DNA from: Granulicella sp. WH15
GTDB lineage: Bacteria > Acidobacteriota > Terriglobia > Terriglobales > Acidobacteriaceae
Assembly (NCBI RefSeq): GCF_009914315.1
Contig: NZ_CP042596.1
Span: 2,666,001 to 2,730,000 of the forward strand
Reading direction: 5' to 3'
Length of the DNA: 64,000 nucleotides
In this document: in pieces, positions 28,524 to 36,340 of the stretch
Layout of the letters: each line of letters begins with the position of its first letter
How positions within the stretch are numbered: position 1 is the first letter of the stretch
Notes under the pieces: model-generated
The model's database searches: none
The model's input: the letters and a program-made list of their open reading frames with translations, nothing else
What the model was told of the DNA's origin: nothing
Program-made: the position numbers and the translations under genes

Positions 28524-28561
28524 TTTGTCATTCAGGAGCGAAGCGGAGGAATCTGCTTTTG
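28524..28561 (+). repeat. Intergenic repeat, family A, copy 1
   Basis: The core contains CATTCAGGAGCGAAGCGGAG and GAATCTGC and recurs at 35965-36000 and 44750-44785 on the same strand. It is bordered by pyrimidine-rich GCCGTTGC-like units. Here it lies between uxaE and the LarA-like gene, together with a family B copy. Confidence 0.8.
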
Positions 28562-28600
28562 CCTTTGTCGTTGCTTCTGCTATTGCCGTTGTCCTTGCCG

Positions 28601-28682
28601 TTGCTTCTGGGGTAGGTCCGGGCTTTAGCCCGGACACTAAAACCCTCCACAGATGCGGGCTTTAGCCCCCGAGGTATGCTTC
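28601..28682 (+). repeat. Intergenic hairpin repeat, family B, copy 2
   Basis: This copy is nearly identical to 18116-18197, with the same two hairpins (GTCCGGGCT-TT-AGCCCGGAC and GCGGGCTTTAGCCCCC). It ends 20 bases before the stop codon of the LarA-like gene, so it lies in that gene's 3' untranslated region. Confidence 0.85.
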
Positions 28683-28702
28683 CCTCACCCCAGCCACAAC
28701 TC

Positions 28703-29980
28703 TCAATCCTTGAACCGCCCCTCATAAGCCCAAAGCCCAAGCCCCGGGTTCGAGATGTAGAAAATCTCCTCCCCATCCACGACATTCCACCCATCCGTCA
28801 ACTTCGCCGGATCGTACTTCGCCGTGTACTCGGCCAGATCGCCATACTCGAAGTGGACGCTCTCGATCTCCTCCCGCGTCAGGTGGCCTGGGCAGTACCG
28901 TATCGTGAACCGTCCCTCACTCGAGCCGTGGATCAGATGAGCCGCCGCGCTCAGGTTCGAGGCCAGAGCCGCATCGTGCTTCACCGCCTCCAGCGTCTCC
29001 GGCGTGCCGCAGTAGCCGTACTTCCGAATGAGCACGTCAATCGCCGCATCCTCACCGAACTCATGCACCCCCGGAGCCAGCACGATCAGCTCCGCGCCAT
29101 CGGCCAGCGCCATCCGTGTGCGATAGACGCTTTTGTTCCCCAGCCACGTCGAGCGGAACTCATGCGGATCGAGAAAGACCACAGCCTTCTTGATCTCCCG
29201 ATCCATCATCAGGAAGTTGCACTTCAGGCTCAGCTCCGCCGCCCGCTCAAAACACTCCCGGTCGTCGCCGATGTACAGCCCGCGCATCACCAGCTTGCCC
29301 GCCGCGTTCTTGTTCACCACCGTCTGCACGTAGACGATCTGCGGCAGCTCCTTGCCGAAGTGCTCGCTGGCGTAGTTCAGCACCTTGCGCACGGGCGTAT
29401 CGGCGCGGCCCATCATCCGCTCCATGCCGTACACCGCGCCGAGGAAGTGCGACCGGTGAATCCCCATCACGCCACCGGTTCCGACGAAGATGTTCTTGCT
29501 CCCGTTCGCCATGCCGACGACCTCGTGCGGCACCACCTGCCCGATCGACAGGATCAGGTCGTGCCCGCCGTCGCGCAGCAGCTTGTTCACCTGCGCGGGC
29601 CAGGAGTAGTCCAGCTTGCCCTCGCTGATCTCGTGCATGAACTCGCCCGGCACCTCTCCCAGCGTCACGATATCGTTGCGCCAGTCGTGCACACGAAAAA
29701 GATCACGCGGAGTAGCCCCGAACATCGTGACGATCTCCTTATCGGACATCGGCTTGTGCGTACCCAGCGCGGGCAGCACATCCACCAGCGCATTGCCGTA
29801 GTACTCCCAGATCAGCTCCGTCAGCTCGCCCGACTTCGAGTGCATCCGGGTAAAGTCCGGCGGCACCGCCAGCACGGTCTTGCGCGCACCCAGCTTATCC
29901 AGCGCGCTGAACAACCCCGCGCGAATCTGCTCCGGAGACAGCTCGGTCTCCGGAGAACCCACTGCAAAAAATAAACTCAT
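28703..29980 (-). CDS. LarA-type nickel-dependent hydroxyacid epimerase (DUF2088), candidate mannonate/gluconate 2-epimerase
   Basis: Protein of 425 residues in the lactate racemase (LarA) superfamily. Residues equivalent to the LarA nickel-pincer active site can be placed: H75 in ALGTHKP, H152 in GQVVPHEVVG, K162 in GSKNIFVGTGG (the lysine that holds the pincer) and H175 or H178 in GIHRSHF. The superfamily includes a D-gluconate 2-epimerase. With uxaC upstream and uxaE and gntK downstream, conversion of D-mannonate to D-gluconate is the simplest reading. This is inference. LarB, LarC and LarE, which make and load the cofactor, are not in the window. Annotation as lactate racemase would probably be wrong. 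Confidence 0.8.
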   Translation of the reverse strand: MSLFFAVGSPETELSPEQIRAGLFSALDKLGARKTVLAVPPDFTRMHSKSGELTELIWEYYGNALVDVLPALGTHKPMSDKEIVTMFGATPRDLFRVHDWRNDIVTLGEVPGEFMHEISEGKLDYSWPAQVNKLLRDGGHDLILSIGQVVPHEVVGMANGSKNIFVGTGGVMGIHRSHFLGAVYGMERMMGRADTPVRKVLNYASEHFGKELPQIVYVQTVVNKNAAGKLVMRGLYIGDDRECFERAAELSLKCNFLMMDREIKKAVVFLDPHEFRSTWLGNKSVYRTRMALADGAELIVLAPGVHEFGEDAAIDVLIRKYGYCGTPETLEAVKHDAALASNLSAAAHLIHGSSEGRFTIRYCPGHLTREEIESVHFEYGDLAEYTAKYDPAKLTDGWNVVDGEEIFYISNPGLGLWAYEGRFKD

Positions 29981-30004
29981 ACCCCATCCTTACTTGCCGA
30001 ACGA

Positions 30005-31402
30005 CTACAGACGATACGCCTTCTTCACCAGCCCGACCGTCAACTCATACACCAGGTCCAGCGCCTCATCCTCATCCAACCGATGCTCGGCCACCAGCCT
30101 CCCCAGGAACGCGCTGTCGACCCGCCGCGCGACGTCATGCCGCGCCGGAATCGAAAGAAGCGCCCGCGTGTCGTCATTGAAGCCCACCGTGTTGTAGAAC
30201 CCGGCGGTCTCGGTCACCTGCTCGCGGAAGCGCATCATCCCCTCGGGCGAGTCGTGGAACCACCAGCTCGGCCCCAGGCGCAGGCAGGGATAGTGCCCGG
30301 CCAGCGGAGCCAGCTCGCGCGCGTAGGTCGACTCATCCAGCGTGAACAGGATGAACGTGAACCCCGGAGCGTTGCCGTACTTGTTCAGCAGCGGCCGCAG
30401 GCTGCGCACATACTCCGTCGGAGCCGGAATATCCGCGCCCTTGTCGCGCCCGAACTTCTCGTACACCAGCTTATTGTGGTTGCGCACCGAGCCGGGATGG
30501 AGCTGCATCGTCAGCCCATCCTCGACGCTCATCCCAGCCATCTCGGTCAGCATCTGCGCCTGGAACAGCTCCACATCGCCCGGCTGCAACTTGCCCGTGT
30601 ACACGCGCCCATACAGCTCCGCCGCAGCCCCCGGCGAGAGGTCCGCCGTCATCGCTGTCAGATGGCCGTGGTCGGTCGCCGTCGCTCCCATCGACTTGAA
30701 GAACGCCCTCCGCGACCGCAGCGCATTCAGATAGCCCTTGTAGCCGCTGACGTCCTCGCCCGTAATCTCGCCCAGCTTGTCGATGTTCTCCTTGAATCCG
30801 AGGAACTCGGCATCGATCACCGCGTCCGGCCGGAACGTCGGCAACACCCTGCCTCCCCAACCCGAATCCTTGATCGCCTTGTGCCACTCGAGCGTGTCGA
30901 AGGCGGCATCGGTCGTAGCCAGCACCTCGATCTTGAACCGCTCGAAGAGCGCACGCGGCAGGAACTCCGGCTCGTTCAGCTTCTTCGCAATCGTCTCGTA
31001 GTACACGTCCGCATTCTCAGCGCGCAGCCGCTCGTTCAACCCAAAGAGCGTCTGAAAAACATAATCCAGCCAAAGCCGCGTGGGCGTTCCGCGGAAGAGG
31101 TAGTAGTGCTTCGCAAAGATCCGCCACACCTCACGCGGGTCGGCGGCCTCCTTGCCGTCCACCTGGGGGATGCCCAGCGACTCCAGCGAGACACCCTGCG
31201 AATACAGCATCCGGAAGATGTAGTGATCGGGCTGGATCAGCAGCGCCGTGGGATCGGGAAACGGCTTGTTCTCGGCAAACCAGCGCGGATCGGTGTGCCC
31301 GTGCGGCGAGATGATTGGAAGATCCTTCACCGTCTCATACAGCTTTGCCGCCACGGCCCGCGCCGCGCCCTCTACCGGAAACAACCTCTGCTCATGCAGC
31401 AT
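30005..31402 (-). CDS. uxaC: Glucuronate/galacturonate isomerase
   Basis: Converts D-glucuronate to D-fructuronate and D-galacturonate to D-tagaturonate. At 465 residues it has the normal length. The N-terminal DLPIISPHGHTDPRWFAENKPF carries the metal histidines, and DHYIFRMLYSQGVSLESLG follows. The C-terminal GFNDDTRALLSIPARHDVARR is also characteristic. The ATG at 31402 is preferred over an upstream TTG at 31441, because it gives the family N-terminus (LHEQRLFP) and AGGGG lies upstream. It is first in the minus-strand run leading to the LarA-like gene. Confidence 0.95.
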   Translation of the reverse strand: MLHEQRLFPVEGAARAVAAKLYETVKDLPIISPHGHTDPRWFAENKPFPDPTALLIQPDHYIFRMLYSQGVSLESLGIPQVDGKEAADPREVWRIFAKHYYLFRGTPTRLWLDYVFQTLFGLNERLRAENADVYYETIAKKLNEPEFLPRALFERFKIEVLATTDAAFDTLEWHKAIKDSGWGGRVLPTFRPDAVIDAEFLGFKENIDKLGEITGEDVSGYKGYLNALRSRRAFFKSMGATATDHGHLTAMTADLSPGAAAELYGRVYTGKLQPGDVELFQAQMLTEMAGMSVEDGLTMQLHPGSVRNHNKLVYEKFGRDKGADIPAPTEYVRSLRPLLNKYGNAPGFTFILFTLDESTYARELAPLAGHYPCLRLGPSWWFHDSPEGMMRFREQVTETAGFYNTVGFNDDTRALLSIPARHDVARRVDSAFLGRLVAEHRLDEDEALDLVYELTVGLVKKAYRL

Positions 31403-31513
31403 CGTGTGACCACCCCTGTGAAGATAATTCCAACTAACCAAGCAAGCCTATCAAATTGGACGGACCACAAGAAAGCTTGCGAAGAAGTATTCCCCGAATG
31501 GAGCAGACAAAAA

Positions 31514-31546
31514 GAAAGAGGCACCCAAACCTCGGGTGCCTCTTTC
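31514..31546 (-). terminator. Intrinsic terminator after porin gene
   Basis: A perfect 13-base stem, GAAAGAGGCACCC (31514-31526) with GGGTGCCTCTTTC (31534-31546), and a seven-base loop. On the minus strand the stem is followed by a T-rich tract. It lies 17 bases beyond the porin stop and separates that gene from uxaC. Confidence 0.88.
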
Positions 31547-31562
31547 CATTCTTGCCTGCTGT

Positions 31563-33443
31563 TTACGGGATGTAGTAACGCATACCCACGTGCACCATGC
31601 CGTTGGTCGCCTTCGGCGAGCCGAACTGGGCGCTCGACGAGCCATACGTGCCGGAGGTCAAACCCTCCCACAGCGTACGAGCCAGGTAGCTATAGGTCGC
31701 CTGATACTGCAGACGGCCGAAGCGCGGGCTGTTGACCGCCTTGTACGTGAAGCCGATCATGCCCTCCTGGATGTAACGCGTCGCGCCTGCGCACGATCCA
31801 GCCGGGGTAACCGATCCGGTGAAGCCGCTCGAGGTCGGTGCGACCTCGGTGCTGCAACCCGTGTCGTTGGTGTTGATCGAGCCGTAGCCGGTGAACGGAG
31901 TAGCCGCCACGCCGGTCGCATACACCGTGCGCTGCGCATACTCGCCGCCGTAGTAGGCATACACGTCGAACTTCTTGGTCGGATGCGTCTCCAGCGAGAA
32001 CATGCCGTGCGAGCTGCGGATCGGCTCCAGCGTTCCGTTCGGGTGAACCGTCACGTCGCTCAGAGTGGCCGAGCCGTAACGCGAGATGCCCTGACCGTAC
32101 ATAAACGTACCGGCGACATCCACGAACTTGCTGTTATACCGCAGACCAGCTTCCACACCGCCACCCGTCTTGGTGTCGTTGTAAGGAGCCGCACCCGCCG
32201 TAGCCGGTACGCCCGTCGCCGCCGAAGCAACGCCAGGATAGACACGAGCGCGGAAGAAGCGGGCGACACCGGCAACCTCGAAGTGAACCTGCTTCGTATC
32301 GGCAGCGATCTTCGCGATTACATCGGGAGCCACGTTGTTGGTGTAGTTGCCGTTGAAGGCGTTGTACAGACCGCCGCTCTGACCCGGCGCGCCGAACTCA
32401 AAGTTCGTGGGAGCGTTGGTCGTGCCGCTGTAGATGATCTGGGCCTGCTCCAGCGCGAGCGCGAAGGTCAGAGCCGATCCGGGCATGGGTCCGTTGATCC
32501 GCTGCTGCAGACGGATGCCAGGCTGACGCGCCCACGTATAACCGACCATGTACTGAGGGTCGATCGTGTTCGGCAGCTTCTCGGTCCGCACATCGGTCGA
32601 GCGGCCGGTCTCGGTCAACAGCGACCAGGTCTGTCCGCCGGTGACCGCGAAGCCGCTCTGCGTCTCCGCTTTGCCCCAGATCTGGCGTACGCGCAACGTG
32701 TAGCTGTTCGACTGGTTGTTGTTCGAGGTCGCACCCGAGCTGAGAAAGTCCGTCTCGAAGTAGCCAGACAGACGAATATTCGCCGCCGTGCCCTCAAACA
32801 GACCACCGATGCGGCTCTGCCGCGCCGAGAAGTTCAGCTCGCTGGTGTGAGCATCGGTCGCACCCGAAAACGGCGTGGTGTTGAAGGGGGTATTGATGTC
32901 GGAGTTGATCGAACGCTGCCGGTAAACACCTTCAAGGGCGAAGAAGGCAACCGGGGTAATCGTGATGCCCTTGTAGCGGATCGTGGTCGGGCTTTCGATC
33001 TGCTGAAGGATCTCGGTCTTGTTCGCGCTGATCGTCGTGGCGAGGCCAGTGTTGGTCGTCTGCAGATCGGTTACGTTGGTCTTCAGGGCCTGCACCGCGT
33101 CGGTGTTGGCCTGGACGGTTGCGTTCACGCTCTGGGCCGCCGCGGTGGCTGCCTGGGCCTGGGTCTGTGCGCTCTGGGCCGACTGCTGCGCCGCCGCCAA
33201 CTGGGCATCCTTGGCCGCATTCGCATTTGTTAGTGCATCGATCTGTGCCTGCTGCGCAGCCTGCTTCTCGCGCAGCTCACGAAGCTCGCGGGTTATCGCG
33301 CTCTCCACCGGTGCCTTTTTAGTTACTACCGGCCGCTTCTTTTTGGCGGTCACATGCTTGGTGGTGGTCGCTGTCTGTGCCTGCATCGGCAGTGTGCCCA
33401 CCATCAACATTGCCGCCATAGCGGCCTTCATCTGCTTCGTCAT
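31563..33443 (-). CDS. Outer-membrane porin with N-terminal coiled coil
   Basis: Exported protein of 626 residues. A signal peptide (MKAAMAAMLMVGTLPMQAQ region) is followed by a basic KKKRPVVTKKAP patch and then a long Gln/Ala-rich coiled coil (about residues 48-150). The rest is rich in alternating aromatic and polar strands ending in HVGMRYYIP, as in a 16- to 18-stranded beta-barrel. The coiled coil may form a trimer stalk in the periplasm, as in DcaP-type porins. It lies upstream of the uronate genes with a terminator between, so it may be their uptake channel but is transcribed separately. Confidence 0.8.
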   Translation of the reverse strand: MTKQMKAAMAAMLMVGTLPMQAQTATTTKHVTAKKKRPVVTKKAPVESAITRELRELREKQAAQQAQIDALTNANAAKDAQLAAAQQSAQSAQTQAQAATAAAQSVNATVQANTDAVQALKTNVTDLQTTNTGLATTISANKTEILQQIESPTTIRYKGITITPVAFFALEGVYRQRSINSDINTPFNTTPFSGATDAHTSELNFSARQSRIGGLFEGTAANIRLSGYFETDFLSSGATSNNNQSNSYTLRVRQIWGKAETQSGFAVTGGQTWSLLTETGRSTDVRTEKLPNTIDPQYMVGYTWARQPGIRLQQRINGPMPGSALTFALALEQAQIIYSGTTNAPTNFEFGAPGQSGGLYNAFNGNYTNNVAPDVIAKIAADTKQVHFEVAGVARFFRARVYPGVASAATGVPATAGAAPYNDTKTGGGVEAGLRYNSKFVDVAGTFMYGQGISRYGSATLSDVTVHPNGTLEPIRSSHGMFSLETHPTKKFDVYAYYGGEYAQRTVYATGVAATPFTGYGSINTNDTGCSTEVAPTSSGFTGSVTPAGSCAGATRYIQEGMIGFTYKAVNSPRFGRLQYQATYSYLARTLWEGLTSGTYGSSSAQFGSPKATNGMVHVGMRYYIP

Positions 33444-33687
33444 GGAGCCTCTCGAAATTCAAACAAGGCTCAGGGCGTGCATCCGTTTGCGATCATCTCG
33501 CCTACTTCGGCTTGTCTCCCTGGCTCTTTGGTCCATGCTCCCCAAAGCGTATGAATAGATCGCTAATCCATCCCACAATTCACACGCTATTAACACTTAA
33601 GCCACTACTCCCGGTTACCCGGAACCTACCTTCGAAGCCTCCGCCAGTGGCTCACAGCCCGTCCCGGAGACCTCTCTGCCTACGACT

Positions 33688-33702
33688 TAAACCTCTGGTT
33701 TA
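33688..33702. promoter_or_regulatory. Candidate operator dyad upstream of GH20 gene
   Basis: A perfect palindrome, TAAACC-TCT-GGTTTA, ends ten bases before the ATG of the GH20 gene. It resembles the two-fold sites of LacI- or GntR-type sugar regulators. No such regulator gene is in the window, so the link is inferred. Confidence 0.4.
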
Positions 33703-33712
33703 CCCTAGTGTT

Positions 33713-35878
33713 ATGTCGCTTCGCAGACCCGCTCTCCCCAGCCCCGCCTTCGCCGCGATCCTGCTGGCCGCCGCCCTGCCCTCCGCCGCCCAAACCGCCT
33801 CACTCAAGCTCATCCCGATGCCGCGCGAGCTGCACGTCACTGCCGCCGACATCCCGCTCTCCCGCGGCATCCGCATCCTCTGCGCCAGTTGCTCCACCGA
33901 CAGCGACGATGCCTTCGCCGTCCAGGAACTGACCCAGACCCTCGCCATCCGCGCCGTCTCCACCTCCGGGGCATACCCCGTCCAGCTCGTCCGCTCCCAG
34001 TCCCTGCCCGCCGAGATGAAGCCCGAGGGCTACACCATCGCCACCACCGCGCAGGGCCTCACTATCACCGCCGCCACCGCCGAGGGTCTCTTCTACGGCA
34101 TCCAGACCCTCAAGCAGCTCATCGAGCACGACGGCTCCGCAGCCGTGCTCCACGCGGTCACCGTCCGCGACTGGCCCGCCATGAAGTACCGCGGCGTCCA
34201 GGACGACCTCTCCCGCGGCCCGGTCGACACGCTCGAGTTCCAGAAGAAGCTCGTCCGCACGCTCGCCGCCTACAAGGTCAACCTCTACAGCCCCTACTTC
34301 GAGCACATTCAGGAGTACGCCTCGAACCCGCTGCCCGCGCCTCCGGGCGGAGCCATGACCGCCGCCGACGCCCGTGCCCTGGTCGCCTACGCCAAGCCCT
34401 ACCACGTCCTCGTCGTGCCCGAGCAGGAGGCATTCGGCCACCTCCATCACAACCTCACCTGGGAGCAGTACAGCGCCGTCGCCGAGACCCCTCACGGCAA
34501 CGTCCTCGCCCCCGCGCAGCCCGGCTCTGTCGCCTACATCCAGCAGATGTTCACCGAGCTGGCCGCCCTCTACCCCGGCCCGTTCCTCCACATCGGCGCG
34601 GATGAAACGGCCGACCTCGGCATCGGCCAGACCAAGGCTGACGTGGACACGCGCGGCCTCGGCCCCGTCTACCTCGACTTCCTGCAAAAGGTCACCACGG
34701 CCCTCCAGCCGCTCAATCGCCGCATCCTCTTCTGGGGCGACATCGCGCAGGAGGTCACCCAGACCTCGCCCATGCTGCTCAAGAACCTTCCCGAGTCCTT
34801 CAAGCGCGCTACCATCGCCATCCCCTGGTGGTACGCCCCCTCGCCCAAGGGCTACGACAAGTACATCACCCCCTTCACCAGCGCGGGCTTCGAGACCTGG
34901 GTTGCGCCCGGCGTCGGCAACTGGTCCCGCGTCTACCCCAACCAGAACGACGCCCTGGCCAACATTCAGGGCTTCGTGCGTGACGGCCAGCGCCTCGGCG
35001 CCACCGGCGAGCTGAACACCATCTGGTACGACGACGGCGAATCGCTCGCCAGCAACAACTGGTACGGCCTGCTCTTCGGAGCCGCCGCCGGCTGGCAGCA
35101 GGGCGAGTCCTCCATCCCCGCCTTCGAGCAGTCCTACGCACAGGTCTTCCACGGCGACGCCACCGGCGCGCTCAACCAGGCCCAGATCGAGCTGATGGCC
35201 GCGCACGACCTGCTCCGCAACCAGGCCAAGGTCGGCGACGGCTCCGACGGCCTCTTCTGGATCGACCCCTTCTCAAAGGACGGCCAGAAGAACGCCGAGA
35301 AGATCCGCCCCTACCTGCACGACCTGCGCCTGCACGCCGAGCGTGCCCTCACCCTCATCGCCCAGGCCAAGCAGGCCGCAGGCCCGGCCACACACCCCGC
35401 CCCTGAGACCCGCTCCCCCGGCCTCTACGACGCCGCAGCCTCGGGAGCCGCGCAGTTCAACCTCCGCGAGCCTGACGCCATCGACGCGCTGGAGCTGGGA
35501 GCTCGCCGCTTCGACTTCATCGGCCTCAAGTTCCAGCTAGCCGACGAGATCGTCGACGGCTACAACCGCGCACTCGCCAACCAAACCAGCCGCGACAAGA
35601 AGACGAAGGACTCGGTTGGCCGCGATCTGAGCGAGATCAACGGCATCAACGGCCGCCTGCACGACGTCATCGACACCTACTCCCTGCTCCGCGACATGTA
35701 CGCCTCGGGCTGGCTCCGCACCAACCGCTCCTACGCCCTGCGCCCGGTCCTCGAGCACTACGACTACACCATCAACCTCTGGTTCGCCCGCAGCGACAAG
35801 TTCCGCGCCGCCCAGCGCCAGTGGAGCAGCACCCAAACCCTACCCAGCCCCAACGACCTGGGCCTGCCCCTCCGCTAA
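33713..35878 (+). CDS. Exported family 20 glycoside hydrolase (beta-N-acetylhexosaminidase-like)
   Basis: Enzyme of 721 residues that would release terminal GlcNAc or GalNAc. The ATG at 33713 opens a signal peptide (PAFAAILLAAALPSAAQ); an upstream in-frame extension to 33512 is not signal-like. A GH20b-type N-terminal domain (about 28-150) leads to the barrel. The catalytic pair is D297-E298 in HIGADET, with FGHLHHNL and YRGVQDDLSRGP earlier. A helical C-terminal region of about 200 residues follows. nagA lies downstream, fitting amino-sugar use. There is no clear Shine-Dalgarno sequence, and a possible operator lies just before the start. Confidence 0.87.
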   Translation: MSLRRPALPSPAFAAILLAAALPSAAQTASLKLIPMPRELHVTAADIPLSRGIRILCASCSTDSDDAFAVQELTQTLAIRAVSTSGAYPVQLVRSQSLPAEMKPEGYTIATTAQGLTITAATAEGLFYGIQTLKQLIEHDGSAAVLHAVTVRDWPAMKYRGVQDDLSRGPVDTLEFQKKLVRTLAAYKVNLYSPYFEHIQEYASNPLPAPPGGAMTAADARALVAYAKPYHVLVVPEQEAFGHLHHNLTWEQYSAVAETPHGNVLAPAQPGSVAYIQQMFTELAALYPGPFLHIGADETADLGIGQTKADVDTRGLGPVYLDFLQKVTTALQPLNRRILFWGDIAQEVTQTSPMLLKNLPESFKRATIAIPWWYAPSPKGYDKYITPFTSAGFETWVAPGVGNWSRVYPNQNDALANIQGFVRDGQRLGATGELNTIWYDDGESLASNNWYGLLFGAAAGWQQGESSIPAFEQSYAQVFHGDATGALNQAQIELMAAHDLLRNQAKVGDGSDGLFWIDPFSKDGQKNAEKIRPYLHDLRLHAERALTLIAQAKQAAGPATHPAPETRSPGLYDAAASGAAQFNLREPDAIDALELGARRFDFIGLKFQLADEIVDGYNRALANQTSRDKKTKDSVGRDLSEINGINGRLHDVIDTYSLLRDMYASGWLRTNRSYALRPVLEHYDYTINLWFARSDKFRAAQRQWSSTQTLPSPNDLGLPLR

Positions 35879-35882
35879 CCGC

Positions 35883-35912
35883 AAGGGCAACGGCATCATA
35901 GCCGTTGCCCTT
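35883..35912 (+). terminator. Hairpin terminator after GH20 gene
   Basis: A 12-base perfect stem, AAGGGCAACGGC (35883-35894) with GCCGTTGCCCTT (35901-35912), with a six-base loop, lies four bases after the stop codon. It is followed by a short T-rich tract and then the family A repeat. Confidence 0.75.
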
Positions 35913-35964
35913 GTTCTTGCACTTGCCGTTGCCAGTTCTTGCACTTGCCGTTGTCAGTTTTTTT

Positions 35965-36020
35965 GGTTGTCATTCAGGAGCGAAGCGGAGGAATCTGCTT
36001 CTGCTTTTGCCGTTGCATTT
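35965..36020 (+). repeat. Intergenic repeat, family A, copy 2
   Basis: This copy has the same core as 28524-28561 (CATTCAGGAGCGAAGCGGAG, then GAATCTGC), followed by GCTTTTGCCGTTGC. It forms the leader region of the GIY-YIG gene that starts at 36044. Confidence 0.8.
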
Positions 36021-36043
36021 GCCTTTCCCACCACGGAGCCTCC

Positions 36044-36337
36044 ATGCCCCCGAGGAAGTACCACTTCTACGTCTACATCCTCGCGAGCCCCTCCCGAAAC
36101 CTCTACATCGGCATCACCAACGACCTCTTCCGCCGCATCTCCGAGCACAAACAACTCCGCCCCGACACCCACACAGCCCACTACAACATCACCCGTCTCG
36201 TACACTACGAACACTTCCAGTACGTCCTCAACGCCATCGCCCGCGAAAAAGAACTCAAAGACGAATCCCGCGAAAAGAGGCTAGCCTTGATCGAACACCT
36301 TAATCCAACCTGGCAAGACCTCTCCGAGTCCTGGTAA
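36044..36337 (+). CDS. GIY-YIG nuclease domain protein
   Basis: Small protein of 97 residues consisting of one GIY-YIG domain: FYVYILAS (8-15) and LYIGITNDLFRRISEHK (about 20-36) supply the tyrosine and arginine of the active site. The family is called YhbQ/UvrC-like; cellular roles are mostly unknown. The ATG at 36044 is chosen for GGAG at 36035-36038. A longer reading frame from 35939 would translate the family A repeat and is rejected. The stop lies three bases before the nagA start, so the two are probably co-transcribed. Confidence 0.85.
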   Translation: MPPRKYHFYVYILASPSRNLYIGITNDLFRRISEHKQLRPDTHTAHYNITRLVHYEHFQYVLNAIAREKELKDESREKRLALIEHLNPTWQDLSESW

Positions 36338-36340
36338 ACC

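Noticed and set aside
26733..28628. Open frame of 631 codons on the plus strand
   Set aside because: It is antisense to gntK and uxaE, with low-complexity translation. It also reads through a family A repeat, which explains the QERSGGIC-like peptide near its end.
28676..29974. Open frame of 432 codons on the plus strand
   Set aside because: It is antisense to the LarA-like gene; the LarA motifs are on the other strand.
30083..31735. Open frame of 550 codons antisense to uxaC
   Set aside because: Shadow of uxaC; no family motif and an Arg/His-rich composition.
35939..36043. N-terminal extension of the GIY-YIG gene
   Set aside because: It would translate the family A repeat (QERSGGIC). The ATG at 36044 has its own GGAG and gives the normal family start.
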